Part shown: piece by piece, positions 36,415-48,286 of the stretch
Layout of the letters: each line of letters begins with the position of its first letter
Position numbering within the stretch: position 1 is the stretch's first letter
Source: Limnohabitans sp. MORI2
Lineage (GTDB): Bacteria; Pseudomonadota; Gammaproteobacteria; Burkholderiales; Burkholderiaceae_C
DNA length: 64,000 nucleotides
Reading direction: 5' to 3'
Assembly: GCF_027925025.1 (NCBI RefSeq)
Contig: NZ_AP027058.1
Span: 1,612,001-1,676,000, forward strand
Notes under the pieces: generated by a model
Database searches by the model: none
What the model saw: only the letters and a program-made list of their open reading frames with translations
What the model was told of the DNA's origin: nothing
Program-made: the position numbers and the translations under genes

Positions 36415-37947
36415 TTAGAGCGGAATGTTGCCGTGCTTGCGCCATGGGTTGTCGATCTTCTTGTCTTTCAACATCACGAGCGAGCGGCAGATGCGCTTGC
36501 GTGTTTCGTGCGGTTGAATGACGTCGTCGATGAAGCCGCGTGCGCCAGCCACGAAGGGGTTGGCAAAACGGGCTTTGTATTCAGCTTCGCGAGCCGCGAG
36601 TTTTTCGGGATCGTTCTTGTCTTCGCGGAAGATGATTTCCACCGCACCCTTGGCACCCATCACCGCGATTTCGGCGTTAGGCCATGAGAAGTTCACGTCG
36701 CCGCGCAAGTGCTTAGAAGCCATCACGTCATACGCGCCGCCATAGGCTTTGCGGGTGATGACCGTGATCTTGGGCACGGTGCACTCAGCGTACGCGTACA
36801 GCAACTTCGCGCCGTGCTTGATGATGCCGCCGTACTCTTGTGAGGTACCGGGCATGAAGCCAGGCACGTCAACAAACGTCACCACGGGAATGTTGAACGC
36901 ATCACAGAAGCGCACAAAACGTGCGGCCTTGATAGAGCTCTTGATGTCCAAGCAACCAGCCAACACCAAAGGTTGGTTCGCCACGATACCGACAGTTTGG
37001 CCTTCCATGCGGGCAAAACCAATCAAGATGTTTTTGGCGTAGTCGGGTTGCAGCTCAAAGAAATCACCATCGTCCACGGTTTTGACGATGAGTTCTTTCA
37101 TGTCATACGCTTTGTTGGGATTGTCTGGCACCAAGGTGTCCAAGCTGATGTCCATGCGATCTGATGGATCACCGCTGGGGCGCACTGGCGCTTTTTCTTT
37201 GTTGTTCAGTGGCAAGTAGTTGTAGAGGCGACGCAGCATGAGCAAAGCTTCCACGTCGTTTTCAAAGGCCATGTCGGCCACACCACTCTTGGTGGTGTGC
37301 GTCACCGCGCCACCCAACTCTTCAGAAGTCACTTCTTCGTGGGTCACCGTCTTGACCACATCAGGACCGGTCACGAACATGTAAGAGGTGTCCTTGACCA
37401 TGAAGATGAAGTCGGTCAACGCAGGTGAATACACCGCGCCGCCTGCGGATGGACCCATGATCATGCTGATCTGAGGCACAACACCGCTGGCCATGACGTT
37501 GCGTTGGAACACTTCGGCGTAACCACCCAAAGCAGCCACACCTTCTTGAATACGTGCGCCGCCCGAGTCGTTCAAACCAATCACAGGTGCACCCACCTTC
37601 ATGGCTTGGTCCATGATCTTGCAGATTTTCTCAGCGTGTGTTTCAGACAGAGAGCCACCGAGCACGGTGAAGTCTTGGCTGAACACAAATACCAAACGGC
37701 CGTTGATCATGCCGTAGCCAGTGACCACGCCGTCACCTGGAATCTTGTCATCGCCCATGCCGAAGTCGGTGCAGCGGTGCTCCACAAACATGTCCCACTC
37801 TTCGAAGGTGCCTTCGTCGAGCAACACCTCAATGCGCTCGCGGGCTGTGAGTTTGCCCTTGGCGTGCTGCGCGTCAATGCGCTTTTGGCCGCCACCCAAG
37901 CGGGCCGCAGCGCGCTTTTGTTCCAGTTGTTCGATGATGTCTTGCAT
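36415..37947 (-). CDS. pccB: Propionyl-CoA carboxylase beta subunit (carboxyltransferase)
   Basis: 510 residues from ATG 37945-37947 ([20 protein letters not shown]). The open frame extends 93 codons upstream, but that part overlaps meaB and is not conserved. Key parts are [57 protein letters not shown] and [16 protein letters not shown], typical of PCC beta. The C-terminus [13 protein letters not shown]...ENPWRKHG-type ending ([15 protein letters not shown]) fits. Part of the propionyl-CoA to succinyl-CoA operon. Confidence 0.94.
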   Translation of the reverse strand: MQDIIEQLEQKRAAARLGGGQKRIDAQHAKGKLTARERIEVLLDEGTFEEWDMFVEHRCTDFGMGDDKIPGDGVVTGYGMINGRLVFVFSQDFTVLGGSLSETHAEKICKIMDQAMKVGAPVIGLNDSGGARIQEGVAALGGYAEVFQRNVMASGVVPQISMIMGPSAGGAVYSPALTDFIFMVKDTSYMFVTGPDVVKTVTHEEVTSEELGGAVTHTTKSGVADMAFENDVEALLMLRRLYNYLPLNNKEKAPVRPSGDPSDRMDISLDTLVPDNPNKAYDMKELIVKTVDDGDFFELQPDYAKNILIGFARMEGQTVGIVANQPLVLAGCLDIKSSIKAARFVRFCDAFNIPVVTFVDVPGFMPGTSQEYGGIIKHGAKLLYAYAECTVPKITVITRKAYGGAYDVMASKHLRGDVNFSWPNAEIAVMGAKGAVEIIFREDKNDPEKLAAREAEYKARFANPFVAGARGFIDDVIQPHETRKRICRSLVMLKDKKIDNPWRKHGNIPL

Positions 37948-37982
37948 GGTTGCTCTTTCTTTACTCCAGGAAGATTTCACAT

Positions 37983-38996
37983 TCAGCCCTGTGCTTGGTA
38001 AGCACTGAGCAGCTGTCTCGCCGCGGTGGAGGCAGCCAGCTGCCCCGCGCCCACTTGTTGGCTCAAATCGGGCAACAGCGCTTGCACACGCGGCTGCGCC
38101 CGAAAAGTTTGTTTTAGGCCTGTGTCGATGCGCTCCCACATCCACGACAGCGCTTGTTGTTGGCGTCGAATGCCAAAGCGCCCATTGTTGACTTGCAGGC
38201 CTTTGAATTCGCTGACAGCGGTCCAAAAAGCGTCAACACCCTGCCCTAACAAGGCGCTGATCTTGACCACTTTGGGGTGCCACTGCGTTTCGTTGTGGTG
38301 CATGTTGTCGGGGTTGCCGTGCATGCCCAACAAACGCAAGGCGCTGGTGATTTGAGCTTCTGCGCGGGTGGCAGCATTCAAGTCGATGTCCGACTTGTTG
38401 ATGACCACCAAATCAGCCAACTCCATCACACCTTTTTTAATCGCTTGCAAATCGTCGCCAGCATTAGGCAGTTGCAACAAGCAGAACATGTCGGTCATGT
38501 TGGCCACCGCCGTTTCGCTTTGGCCCACGCCCACAGTCTCCACAATCACCACGTCATAGCCGGCTGCCTCGCACACCAACATGGACTCTCGCGTTTTTTC
38601 GGCCACGCCGCCCAAGGTGCCACTGCTGGGGCTCGGACGAATGTAGGCATCGGGGTGCACGCTCAGGTGCTCCATGCGCGTTTTGTCGCCCAAGATAGAG
38701 CCGCCCGAAACGGTTGACGAAGGGTCCACCGCCAACACCGCCACGCGGTGGCCTTGCTTGATGAGAAACAAACCCAAGGCTTCGATGAAAGTGGACTTGC
38801 CCACACCGGGCACACCGCTGATGCCCAGTCGAAACGACTTGCCGGTATGCGGCAGCATGGCAGTGAGCAACTCGTCGGCCAAAGCGCGGTGGTCAGGACG
38901 TGTGGATTCGAGCAGCGTGATCGCTTTAGCCATGGCACGACGTTGCACGGGTGCAGCCCCGTGCAAGATGCCGTCCAAAAGCTGTTCAGGCGTCAC
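37983..38996 (-). CDS. meaB: Methylmalonyl-CoA mutase-associated GTPase MeaB
   Basis: 337-residue G3E-family GTPase that protects and reloads the B12-dependent mutase. The P-loop is [48 protein letters not shown] and VINKSDIDL complete the GTP site. It lies between the mutase gene (30 bases upstream) and pccB (35 bases downstream). Confidence 0.94.
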   Translation of the reverse strand: MTPEQLLDGILHGAAPVQRRAMAKAITLLESTRPDHRALADELLTAMLPHTGKSFRLGISGVPGVGKSTFIEALGLFLIKQGHRVAVLAVDPSSTVSGGSILGDKTRMEHLSVHPDAYIRPSPSSGTLGGVAEKTRESMLVCEAAGYDVVIVETVGVGQSETAVANMTDMFCLLQLPNAGDDLQAIKKGVMELADLVVINKSDIDLNAATRAEAQITSALRLLGMHGNPDNMHHNETQWHPKVVKISALLGQGVDAFWTAVSEFKGLQVNNGRFGIRRQQQALSWMWERIDTGLKQTFRAQPRVQALLPDLSQQVGAGQLAASTAARQLLSAYQAQG

Positions 38997-39026
38997 GCGC
39001 TGTGTTCCGTCTTGACCGAGGGCTGA

Positions 39027-41183
<2,157 letters not shown>

Positions 41184-41248
41184 ATCTGGTCACTCTCTAA
41201 AAAGACTGATGTGCAAGGTTAACCTGCTGGGCACATGGATCATCAGCG

Positions 41249-41296
41249 ATCATATCATTCATAATTATTGATTCAAAATCTTATTCAGGCTTACAA
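41249..41296. promoter_or_regulatory. Divergent overlapping promoters between mutase and GntR regulator genes
   Basis: For the mutase (minus strand): TTGAAT at 41271-41276, a 16-base spacer and TATGAT at 41249-41254. For the regulator (plus strand): TTGATT at 41268-41273, 17 bases and TTACAA at 41291-41296, only 8 bases before its ATG, so its mRNA may be almost leaderless. The two -35 elements overlap, a layout suited to control by the adjacent GntR protein. Confidence 0.55.
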
Positions 41297-41304
41297 TTCG
41301 TCCC

Positions 41305-41940
41305 ATGTCCGCCGTCACATTGACCCCTCGCGCCCTGTATGAAGAAGTTGCCGAACTGCTTCGGCAACGCATTTTTGCGGCCGAGTTAGAGCCAGGCAGC
41401 TGGATTGACGAAATGCGCTTGGCTGAGGAGTACGGCATCAGCCGCACCCCCATGCGCGAGGCTCTGAAGGTGCTCGCCGCCGAAGGCTTGGTCACCATGA
41501 AGGTGCGACGCGGTGCCTATGTGACCGAGGTCAACGAAAAAGACCAGCGGGATGTGTACCACCTGCTCGCTTTGCTGGAGTCTGATGCCGCAGGTGTCGT
41601 GGCCAAACAGGCAACGCCGGAACAACTGAAAGACTTGCAAGCCCTACACGCTGAGCTGACTGCCGCAGTGACAGACCGCGAGAAGTTTTTTGAAATCAAC
41701 GAGCGCTTTCACATGCGTTTGCTTGAGATTGCCAACAACCGTTGGCGCGATCAAATGGTGGGCGACTTGCGCAAAGTGATGAAGCTCAACCGCCACAACT
41801 CCTTGTTCAAGAGCGGGCGTCTCGAAGAGTCGCTCAAAGAACACCAAGCCATCATGGATGCGTTGATGGCACGTGACGCCGCACTGAGCGTGCAGCGCAT
41901 GAATGAGCACTTTGCCAACGGCTTAGAAGCCGCGAGCTAA
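41305..41940 (+). CDS. GntR-family (FCD domain) transcriptional regulator
   Basis: 211 residues. The N-terminal winged helix is EVAELLRQRIFAAELEPGSW followed by LAEEYGISRTPMREALKVLA and GLVTMKVRRGAYV. The C-terminal FCD ligand domain contains INERFHMRLLEIANN and the metal/ligand His in LKEHQAIMDALMARD. It is divergent from the methylmalonyl-CoA mutase operon, which it probably regulates in response to a propionate-pathway acid or acyl-CoA (inference). Confidence 0.9.
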   Translation: MSAVTLTPRALYEEVAELLRQRIFAAELEPGSWIDEMRLAEEYGISRTPMREALKVLAAEGLVTMKVRRGAYVTEVNEKDQRDVYHLLALLESDAAGVVAKQATPEQLKDLQALHAELTAAVTDREKFFEINERFHMRLLEIANNRWRDQMVGDLRKVMKLNRHNSLFKSGRLEESLKEHQAIMDALMARDAALSVQRMNEHFANGLEAAS

Positions 41941-41980
41941 ATCTTTTTCAGCAGAACAGCTCTCGGGTTGCGCAAACCCA

Positions 41981-42988
41981 TCACACTTCGGCTGGTTTTT
42001 CTGCACCGCGAGCCAAGGCCTCACGGGCGATCTTCATCACTTCACGCGGGGGTAATGGCTTGAGTTTGTGATTGCTCCAAGTCTGTCGCCACAAACGCGC
42101 ACCGCGCTGGCCGTGGAACAAGCCCAGCATGTGACGCGCAATCGGGTACCAAGGGCAACCGTCTTCGGCGTGGGCACGCTCCATATACGCCACCATCGCC
42201 TCCTCCACCGCTTCGCGGCTTGGGATGTCGTGCGGGTCGTTGTAAAACTCGGCGTCCCACGTCGTCATGAGCCACGGGCGGTAATAGGCTTCGCGCCCTA
42301 GCATCACACCATCGACGTGCTGCAAATGCTCGGTCATTTGCGCATTGGTGGTGATGCCACCGTTGATGGCAATCACCAAATCGGGAAAGTCTTTTTTCAG
42401 CTGATAGCCCAGCTCGTATCGCAGCGGCGGAATTTCGCGGTTTTCTTTGGGGCTGAGGCCATCGAGCCACGCGTTGCGCGCATGGACGATGAACACCTTG
42501 CAACCCGCATCGCTGACAGTGCCCACAAAGTCCCGCACAAAGTCGTAACTTTCGATGCGGTCAATGCCAATGCGGTGCTTCACCGTCACCGGAATGCTCA
42601 CCACATCCATCATGGCTTTCACGCCATCGGCCACGGTGTGTGGCTCGTTCATCAAACACGCACCGAACGCGCCGCGCTGCACACGGTCAGACGGGCAACC
42701 GCAGTTGAGGTTGATTTCGTTGTAACCCCATTGCTCGCCTAGCTTGGCGCCGTGCGCCAAATCAGCCGCGTCACTACCACCTAACTGCAAAGCCACCGGA
42801 TGCTCCTCGGCGTTGAAACGCAAATGGCGTTGCACATCGCCATGACGCAGCGCACCGGTGGTGACCATCTCGGTGTAGAGCAAGGTGTTGCGACTGAGCA
42901 AACGATGGAAATAGCGGCAGTGGCGATCTGTCCAGTCCATCATGGGGGCGACGGACGTGCGCCAAAGCGAGGCATCGGGAAAATTCAT
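41981..42988 (-). CDS. dusA: tRNA-dihydrouridine(20/20a) synthase
   Basis: FMN enzyme that reduces uridines 20/20a of tRNA. 335 residues from ATG 42986-42988 (MNFPDASLWRTSVAPMMDWT). The catalytic cysteine is in NLNCGCPSDRVQRGAFGACLM. TVKHRIGIDRIESYDFVRDF and VDGVMLGREAYYRPW bind FMN. The frame opens 14 codons further upstream without conservation. Transcribed divergently from the nfeD-like gene. Confidence 0.94.
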   Translation of the reverse strand: MNFPDASLWRTSVAPMMDWTDRHCRYFHRLLSRNTLLYTEMVTTGALRHGDVQRHLRFNAEEHPVALQLGGSDAADLAHGAKLGEQWGYNEINLNCGCPSDRVQRGAFGACLMNEPHTVADGVKAMMDVVSIPVTVKHRIGIDRIESYDFVRDFVGTVSDAGCKVFIVHARNAWLDGLSPKENREIPPLRYELGYQLKKDFPDLVIAINGGITTNAQMTEHLQHVDGVMLGREAYYRPWLMTTWDAEFYNDPHDIPSREAVEEAMVAYMERAHAEDGCPWYPIARHMLGLFHGQRGARLWRQTWSNHKLKPLPPREVMKIAREALARGAEKPAEV

Positions 42989-43067
42989 GGCGCAATTATC
43001 CCGTGCCACCCTTTTCAAATTGGGCAACAATGGCGCTGTACTTAAAAATATTTAGTTCAAGGTGTGA

Positions 43068-43484
43068 ATGATGGATAACCCAACCCTCTGGTTGATCGTC
43101 GCAGGCGTGCTCGTGATGGCTGAGCTACTGACCGGCACGTTTTACTTGCTCATGCTCTCGCTAGGCGCCACAGCCGCTGCGCTGACAGCGTATGCAGATG
43201 GCACGCTCACATGGCAAATCGTGACAGCAGCCCTCGTGGGAGGCGGCGCTACCGTCTTGTGGCACTTGAAAAAACCACTCAGCAATGACACCCAAGACAG
43301 CAATGTGCATCTCGACATTGGCGAAACGGTCACGGTCGATGCTTGGGATGCGCAAGGCCATACCCAAGTCAAACACCGCGGTGCGCAATGGGCTGCTGTA
43401 TGTGCCGATGACAACACCCCCGCGCCAGGCTTGCACCGCATCTGCGAAATGCAAGGCAATCGCTTGGTGCTACAAAAAATTTAA
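43068..43484 (+). CDS. NfeD-like membrane protein
   Basis: 138 residues with two or three N-terminal membrane segments (LWLIVAGVLVMAELLTGTFY, LMLSLGATAAALTAY, IVTAALVGGGATVLW) and a C-terminal OB-fold-like soluble domain (IGETVTVDAWDAQGHTQVKHRGAQW). NfeD proteins pair with SPFH/stomatin proteins, and the next gene, 20 bases downstream, is exactly that. ATG 43068 or 43071 can start it. Confidence 0.87.
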   Translation: MMDNPTLWLIVAGVLVMAELLTGTFYLLMLSLGATAAALTAYADGTLTWQIVTAALVGGGATVLWHLKKPLSNDTQDSNVHLDIGETVTVDAWDAQGHTQVKHRGAQWAAVCADDNTPAPGLHRICEMQGNRLVLQKI

Positions 43485-43504
43485 CTGCTCTCAAAGGTCA
43501 ACGC

Positions 43505-44422
43505 ATGGAAATCGCAATTCTCTTTTTAGCCATCGCTGTTTTGTTCATCGTCAAAACGGTCAAAGTCGTGCCCCAACAAAACGCTTGGGTGGTCGAGCGT
43601 TTGGGCAAGTACCACGCCAGCCTCACACCGGGCCTGAACTTTGTCGTGCCTTTCATTGACAACGTGATTCAAAAGCACAGTCTCAAAGAAATTCCGCTCG
43701 ATGTGCCAAGCCAAATTTGCATCACGCGCGACAACACGCAACTGCAAGTCGACGGCATTTTGTATTTCCAAGTGACCGATCCTCGCTTGGCCAGCTATGG
43801 CTCGTCCAACTACATCATGGCCGTGACGCAGCTCGCTCAAACCAGCTTGCGCAGCGTGATTGGCAAGTTGGAACTCGACAAGACCTTTGAAGAGCGTGAC
43901 ATCATCAATGCGCAAGTTGTGGCGGCCATCGACGAAGCGGCGTTGAACTGGGGCGTGAAAGTGTTGCGCTACGAAATCAAAGACCTGACACCGCCGAAAG
44001 AAATCTTGCATGCCATGCAATCGCAAATCACGGCTGAGCGTGAAAAGCGTGCGCTGATCGCTGCCTCAGAAGGCCGTCGTCAAGAACAAATCAACATCGC
44101 CACAGGTGAGCGCGAAGCCTTCATTGCGCGCTCCGAAGGTGAAAAGCAAGCGGCCATCAACAAGGCGCAAGGTGAAGCCGCTTCCATCACCGCCGTGGCC
44201 GATGCCACGGCGCAAGCGATTGAACGCATTGCCGCTTCCATTCGCCAACCCGGTGGCGAACAAGCGGTACAACTCAAAGTCGCAGAGCAAGCCGTGCAGG
44301 CTTATGCCAAAGTGGCGTCTGACGCCAAGACCACACTCATCGTGCCAAGCAACATGACAGAGGTCTCAGGCCTCATTGCCTCCGCCATGCAGATGGTCAA
44401 CACAGGCAAGTCGGCGTCTTAA
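43505..44422 (+). CDS. SPFH/Band 7 (stomatin-like, QmcA-type) membrane protein
   Basis: 305 residues: a single N-terminal membrane segment (IAILFLAIAVLFIVKTVKVV), the SPFH domain (QQNAWVVERLGKYHASLTPG, DNTQLQVDGILYFQVTDPRL), then a long coiled coil (EKRALIAASEGRRQEQINIA, EGEKQAAINKAQGEAASITA). It forms oligomeric membrane scaffolds with the NfeD partner encoded just upstream. Its stop overlaps the convergent aminotransferase stop by 4 bases. Confidence 0.92.
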   Translation: MEIAILFLAIAVLFIVKTVKVVPQQNAWVVERLGKYHASLTPGLNFVVPFIDNVIQKHSLKEIPLDVPSQICITRDNTQLQVDGILYFQVTDPRLASYGSSNYIMAVTQLAQTSLRSVIGKLELDKTFEERDIINAQVVAAIDEAALNWGVKVLRYEIKDLTPPKEILHAMQSQITAEREKRALIAASEGRRQEQINIATGEREAFIARSEGEKQAAINKAQGEAASITAVADATAQAIERIAASIRQPGGEQAVQLKVAEQAVQAYAKVASDAKTTLIVPSNMTEVSGLIASAMQMVNTGKSAS

Positions 44423-45732
44423 TCTTTCGCCGCCAAGGCCACGCGGATGGACTGCGTGGCCACCTCTTCGAGCCAGCCCATGTCCATGTGCTGATGCGCT
44501 TCGCAAATGAACCATGGCTCGCGTGAGTCGGGTTCAAGCATCACACCACGTGCAATCAATTCCCACGCAAACTTGCGATAAAGCTCGCTGTTGGTTACAC
44601 GCCAATCACGGTAGTTGGTGGGCACGGTGGCGCTGAAGTGAATGCCAAACATCGCAGGCGGGCCTGCAAAGGCATGCTCAAGGCCTGCCGCTGTGAACAC
44701 ACGGCCCAGCACTGCTTGAATTTGTTCACCCGCATGGTTGATGGTTTGCTGCGCGTTGGTCTCGGTCAAAATTTTGAGTGTGGCGTGTGCGGCACTGAGC
44801 GCGACCAAGTTGGCCGTATACGTGCCGCCATGCACCACACCGCCTGGGTGAGAGCCCACCACATCCATCACATGCGCTTTGCCGCCAAATGCAGCAACAG
44901 GGTAGCCGTTGCCCATGGCTTTGGCGTAGGTGGTGAGGTCGGCATGAATGCCGTACAACTCTTGCGCCCCGCCCTTCGCGACGCGAAAGCCAGACTTCAC
45001 CTCATCAATGATGAGCACCGTACCGTGCTGTGTGCACAGGTCACGCAAACGCTGCAACCATTCTTGGCTGGCGGCCACGCTGCCTGCATTGCCAATGATG
45101 GGCTCAATCACCACACAGGCCAAGGTGTCGCCTTGCGTGGCAAACAAGTTTTCTAAGGCTTCAAAATCGTTATGGCTGATGATGCTCAACAACTCGCGGC
45201 TGCGCTCTGGAATACCACCACCGAAGGGAATCACCTTGGGTGCCACCTTGCTGCCCGGCTGCCAATGCTCGATGTCGGACTTCCACATCATCTCGTCGTA
45301 CAAGCCGTGGAACGAGCCTTCTACGATCGCCACGCGGTCGCGTTGGGTGAAGCCGCGCGCGGTGCGCACTGCGCCCATCACCGCCTCGGTACCCGAATTG
45401 GCAAAGCGCATCTTGTCAATGTTGGGGCACATGCCTTTGATTTGCTTGACCACGGTGGTGTCGAGCTCGGTCGAGAAGCCCGAGAGCGTGCCACGCTGCG
45501 TGATTTGTTCAATCACCGCGTTGTCCACGCGTTCGTCGCGGTAGCCCAAGATGATGGGACCGTAGCCTAAGCGAAAGTCCACATAGGTTTTGCCGTCCAC
45601 ATCGGTGAGCGTGCAGCCTTTGGCGCTGGCGATGAACACGGTGTCCTTCTCGCCCCAATAGCGGTAGTTCTCTGCCACGCCTTGCGGCATGTGCAAATGG
45701 GCTTCGGCCAGTAAACGCGATTGGTGTGTCAT
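44419..45732 (-). CDS. Class III (glutamate-1-semialdehyde-aminomutase-like) aminotransferase
   Basis: 437 residues, PLP-dependent. DVDGKTYVDFRLGYGPIILG and RFANSGTEAVMGAVRTARGF bind the cofactor. IDEVKSGFRVAKGGAQELYG holds the PLP-pyridine Asp, and LTTYAKAMGNGYPVAAFGG the Schiff-base lysine. It is not hemL itself, because its neighbours are catabolic: a 3-hydroxyisobutyrate-dehydrogenase-like gene overlaps it by 4 bases upstream. The pair would suit breakdown of a beta- or omega-amino acid, which is inference. Confidence 0.85.
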   Translation of the reverse strand: MTHQSRLLAEAHLHMPQGVAENYRYWGEKDTVFIASAKGCTLTDVDGKTYVDFRLGYGPIILGYRDERVDNAVIEQITQRGTLSGFSTELDTTVVKQIKGMCPNIDKMRFANSGTEAVMGAVRTARGFTQRDRVAIVEGSFHGLYDEMMWKSDIEHWQPGSKVAPKVIPFGGGIPERSRELLSIISHNDFEALENLFATQGDTLACVVIEPIIGNAGSVAASQEWLQRLRDLCTQHGTVLIIDEVKSGFRVAKGGAQELYGIHADLTTYAKAMGNGYPVAAFGGKAHVMDVVGSHPGGVVHGGTYTANLVALSAAHATLKILTETNAQQTINHAGEQIQAVLGRVFTAAGLEHAFAGPPAMFGIHFSATVPTNYRDWRVTNSELYRKFAWELIARGVMLEPDSREPWFICEAHQHMDMGWLEEVATQSIRVALAAKD

Positions 45733-46631
45733 GGTCGCAGCATGTGTCCGACACGCTCTTCTAAAAGTTTCACCACATGCAGCTCAGCCGCATCTGGTCC
45801 GTAGGTGGCCATGGCTTGTTGGAACAACTGTTGCGCCATACCACCCATGGGCAAATCGTAGCCCTGTGATTTGGCAATGCCGTTGATCAGGCCTAAATCT
45901 TTGCAGCACAAAGCCAGCGAAAAGCTTGGATCGTAGTGACCTGCAAATATGGATGGCACATCGTGCTCGGCCACCCAGCTGTTGCCCGCGCTTGACTTGA
46001 TCGCCTCCCACACGGTGTGCAGCGGAATGCCAGCCTTGGCGCCCAGCATCAAACCTTCACCAATCGCAGCAGCACTGACAAACCACAACAAGTTGGTGAG
46101 CAGCTTGATGGTCGCGCCATTGCCTGGTTCGCCCACGTGAAAGATTTTTTCGCCAATGACCTCAAAGATGGGTTTGTATTTTTCAAAACAGGCTTTGTCG
46201 CCCCCCACAAAAATGGAGAGCCGCCCTAAGGCGGCCATGTCCACCGCGTTGGTCACAGGTGCTTCTAAAAAATCAACGTTTTTGGTTTGAGCCAAAGCAA
46301 CCAGCTCACGCACCAACTCCACGGCGCTGGTCGATGTGTCGATCACGCAAGCACCAGGCTTGACATGCGCCAACACGCCCTGCTCACCCAACATCACCTC
46401 GCGCACTTGTACAGGCCCAGGCAAGGATGCCATCACCACATCTGCGTTGGCAGCGCCTTCGGCCAAGCTGTTGACCCAAGTGGCACCGAGGGCGAGCAGG
46501 TTGTCGGCTTTCGCACGAGACACATCAAAGACTGTGACGGTGTAACCCGCCTTCACCAAATTGGCGGCCATGGGATTGCCCATATTGCCAACACCGATGA
46601 AGAAAAGGCTTGGTTTTGCAGTTGGCATCAT
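45729..46631 (-). CDS. NAD(P)-dependent beta-hydroxyacid dehydrogenase (3-hydroxyisobutyrate dehydrogenase family)
   Basis: 300 residues. The Rossmann motif FIGVGNMGNPMAANLVKAGY is at the N-terminus. FLEAPVTNAVDMAALGRLSIFVGG is the substrate-binding segment and NGATIKLLTNLLWFVSAAA carries the catalytic lysine. Start and stop overlap both neighbours by 4 bases (methyltransferase upstream, aminotransferase downstream), forming a coupled three-gene unit. The substrate is not defined. Confidence 0.88.
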   Translation of the reverse strand: MMPTAKPSLFFIGVGNMGNPMAANLVKAGYTVTVFDVSRAKADNLLALGATWVNSLAEGAANADVVMASLPGPVQVREVMLGEQGVLAHVKPGACVIDTSTSAVELVRELVALAQTKNVDFLEAPVTNAVDMAALGRLSIFVGGDKACFEKYKPIFEVIGEKIFHVGEPGNGATIKLLTNLLWFVSAAAIGEGLMLGAKAGIPLHTVWEAIKSSAGNSWVAEHDVPSIFAGHYDPSFSLALCCKDLGLINGIAKSQGYDLPMGGMAQQLFQQAMATYGPDAAELHVVKLLEERVGHMLRP

Positions 46632-47341
46632 TTCACTTTCTTGAACTGCAAAAACAGTTGATTGCGGTCTTTTTCAGGCACGTACTCAAATCCATAGGTC
46701 CCCATCAAGGCCTGCGCCTCCGCAAAGGTGTAGGTGCGGTAGTGGACTGTCTGATCCATGACTTTGTGATCCCCATCTTTGAGGTAGTAGTGTTTGGTAA
46801 AGCCGATGTCTGTGGGATCAATTTTTTGTGAATACTTCATCCCGTTTGAAATCACAGTCTCGTAGTCGTGGTGAGGCCCTTGAATACCCAACAACAAGGT
46901 GCCGCCTACAGCAATGTGCTTGGCTAAATGTTCAAAACCCAAGTGGTTGGCTTGCTCGTCTGCAATGTGGCTGACCAAGAACGGCTCTTTGTCACCATCA
47001 ATCACGAAATACCAAACGCCACCGTAAGAGAAAGCCAGCTCATGCTTCTCATTCAATGACAACTCGGTGATGTTTTGCTGCGAAAGCGACACCGTCGAAA
47101 ACGGAGCCAAGCGTTTTTTTGCGATCGACAACATGGGCGCTGTCAAATCGATTCCAGTGATAGGCAACTGAGGTTGGCGCTTGGCCAACTCTTCCAGAAT
47201 CAACCCTGTACCGCAGCCAATTTCTAAAACATTACGTTGGGGATGATGTGAGACAAGGCTGTCCACAATCTTTTTGTAATCGTAGTAGCCCGAGGTCATG
47301 ATGACGTCGTAGTAACCAGCCATGTTTGTGTAGTCACCCAT
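46628..47341 (-). CDS. Class I SAM-dependent methyltransferase
   Basis: 237 residues from ATG 47339-47341 (MGDYTNMAGYYDVIMTSGYY), preceded by GGAGG. A TTG five codons upstream is unlikely. Motif I is NVLEIGCGTGLILEELA, followed by ITGIDLTAPMLSIAKKRL. The C-terminal part (IQGPHHDYETVISNGMKYSQ) gives no clue to the substrate. First gene of a unit with the dehydrogenase and aminotransferase. Confidence 0.85.
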   Translation of the reverse strand: MGDYTNMAGYYDVIMTSGYYDYKKIVDSLVSHHPQRNVLEIGCGTGLILEELAKRQPQLPITGIDLTAPMLSIAKKRLAPFSTVSLSQQNITELSLNEKHELAFSYGGVWYFVIDGDKEPFLVSHIADEQANHLGFEHLAKHIAVGGTLLLGIQGPHHDYETVISNGMKYSQKIDPTDIGFTKHYYLKDGDHKVMDQTVHYRTYTFAEAQALMGTYGFEYVPEKDRNQLFLQFKKVK

Positions 47342-47434
47342 CGCAGCCTCCAGCAAATTTGCCGTTTTATTATTTAATTTGGCGACTTTAACAAAGATGA
47401 TTAACGGGTTAACACTTACACCACATGGCTAATG

Positions 47435-47463
47435 AAAAAGCCGCAGACTGAGCTGCGGCTTTC
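47435..47463 (-). terminator. Terminator of the phaCAB operon (minus strand)
   Basis: On the minus strand GAAAGCCGCAG-CTCAGT-CTGCGGCTTTTTC forms a strong stem with a T tract, 34 bases after the phaB stop. Confidence 0.88.
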
Positions 47464-47496
47464 GTGGATTTTGCGAAGCGCCTGGGGCGCAATGCA

Positions 47497-48234
47497 TCAG
47501 CCCATGTGCAAACCACCGTTCACAGCAAAGTCAGCACCGGTGGTGTAGCCACCGTCTTCGCTGGCCATCCAAGCAATGATGGACGCGATTTCGGCAGGCT
47601 TGCCCAAACGCTTGACGGGCACGGTGGCCACGATTTTTTCCAACACATCAGGACGGATGGCGTTGACCATGTCGGTGCCGATGTAGCCAGGCGACACGGT
47701 GTTGACCGTCACGCCTTTGGTAGCCAGCTCTTGGGCCAAAGCCATCGAGAAGCCGTGCATACCTGCTTTGGCAGCAGAGTAGTTGGTTTGACCGGCTTGG
47801 CCTTTTTCACCGTTCACCGAAGAGATGTTGATGATGCGGCCCCAGCCACGCTCGACCATGTCGGGCACCACTTGCTTGGTCACGTTGAACATGGAGTCAA
47901 GGTTGGTGCTCATCACTGCATCCCAGTCTTCCTTGGTCATCTTCAAGAACATGCGGTCTTTGGTGATGCCAGCGTTGTTCACCAACACATCGATCGGGCC
48001 GTGCTCGGCTTTGGCCTTAGCGAAAGCCTCCACAGTGGAATCCCACTCGGCCACGTTACCGACCGATGCGTAGAAGGTATAGCCCAAAGCTTTTTGCTCG
48101 TCGAGCCATTTGTTGAAGTCACGTGTTGGGCCGCAACCTGCGATGACTTTGAAACCCTCTTTGTGCAAGCGTTGGCAAATGGCGGTTCCGATACCACCCA
48201 TACCACCTGTGACGTAAGCTACTTTTTGACTCAT
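47497..48234 (-). CDS. phaB: Acetoacetyl-CoA reductase
   Basis: NADPH-dependent SDR that makes (R)-3-hydroxybutyryl-CoA for PHB synthesis. 245 residues. AYVTGGMGGIGTAICQRL binds the cofactor, LVNNAGITKDRMFLKMTKED is a PhaB hallmark, ISSVNGEKGQAGQTNYSAAKAG contains the Ser/Tyr/Lys triad, and YTTGADFAVNGGLHMG ends the protein. Last gene of phaC-phaA-phaB. Confidence 0.95.
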   Translation of the reverse strand: MSQKVAYVTGGMGGIGTAICQRLHKEGFKVIAGCGPTRDFNKWLDEQKALGYTFYASVGNVAEWDSTVEAFAKAKAEHGPIDVLVNNAGITKDRMFLKMTKEDWDAVMSTNLDSMFNVTKQVVPDMVERGWGRIINISSVNGEKGQAGQTNYSAAKAGMHGFSMALAQELATKGVTVNTVSPGYIGTDMVNAIRPDVLEKIVATVPVKRLGKPAEIASIIAWMASEDGGYTTGADFAVNGGLHMG

Positions 48235-48286
48235 GTTTTGTCTCCTGTTTTATGAGTTATGAATTGAAATTTAAATTTGAATCGGC

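Noticed and set aside
36415..38226. Longer pccB start at 38226
   Set aside because: The extra 93 codons overlap meaB and are unlike any carboxyltransferase; ATG 37947 gives the usual N-terminus and length.
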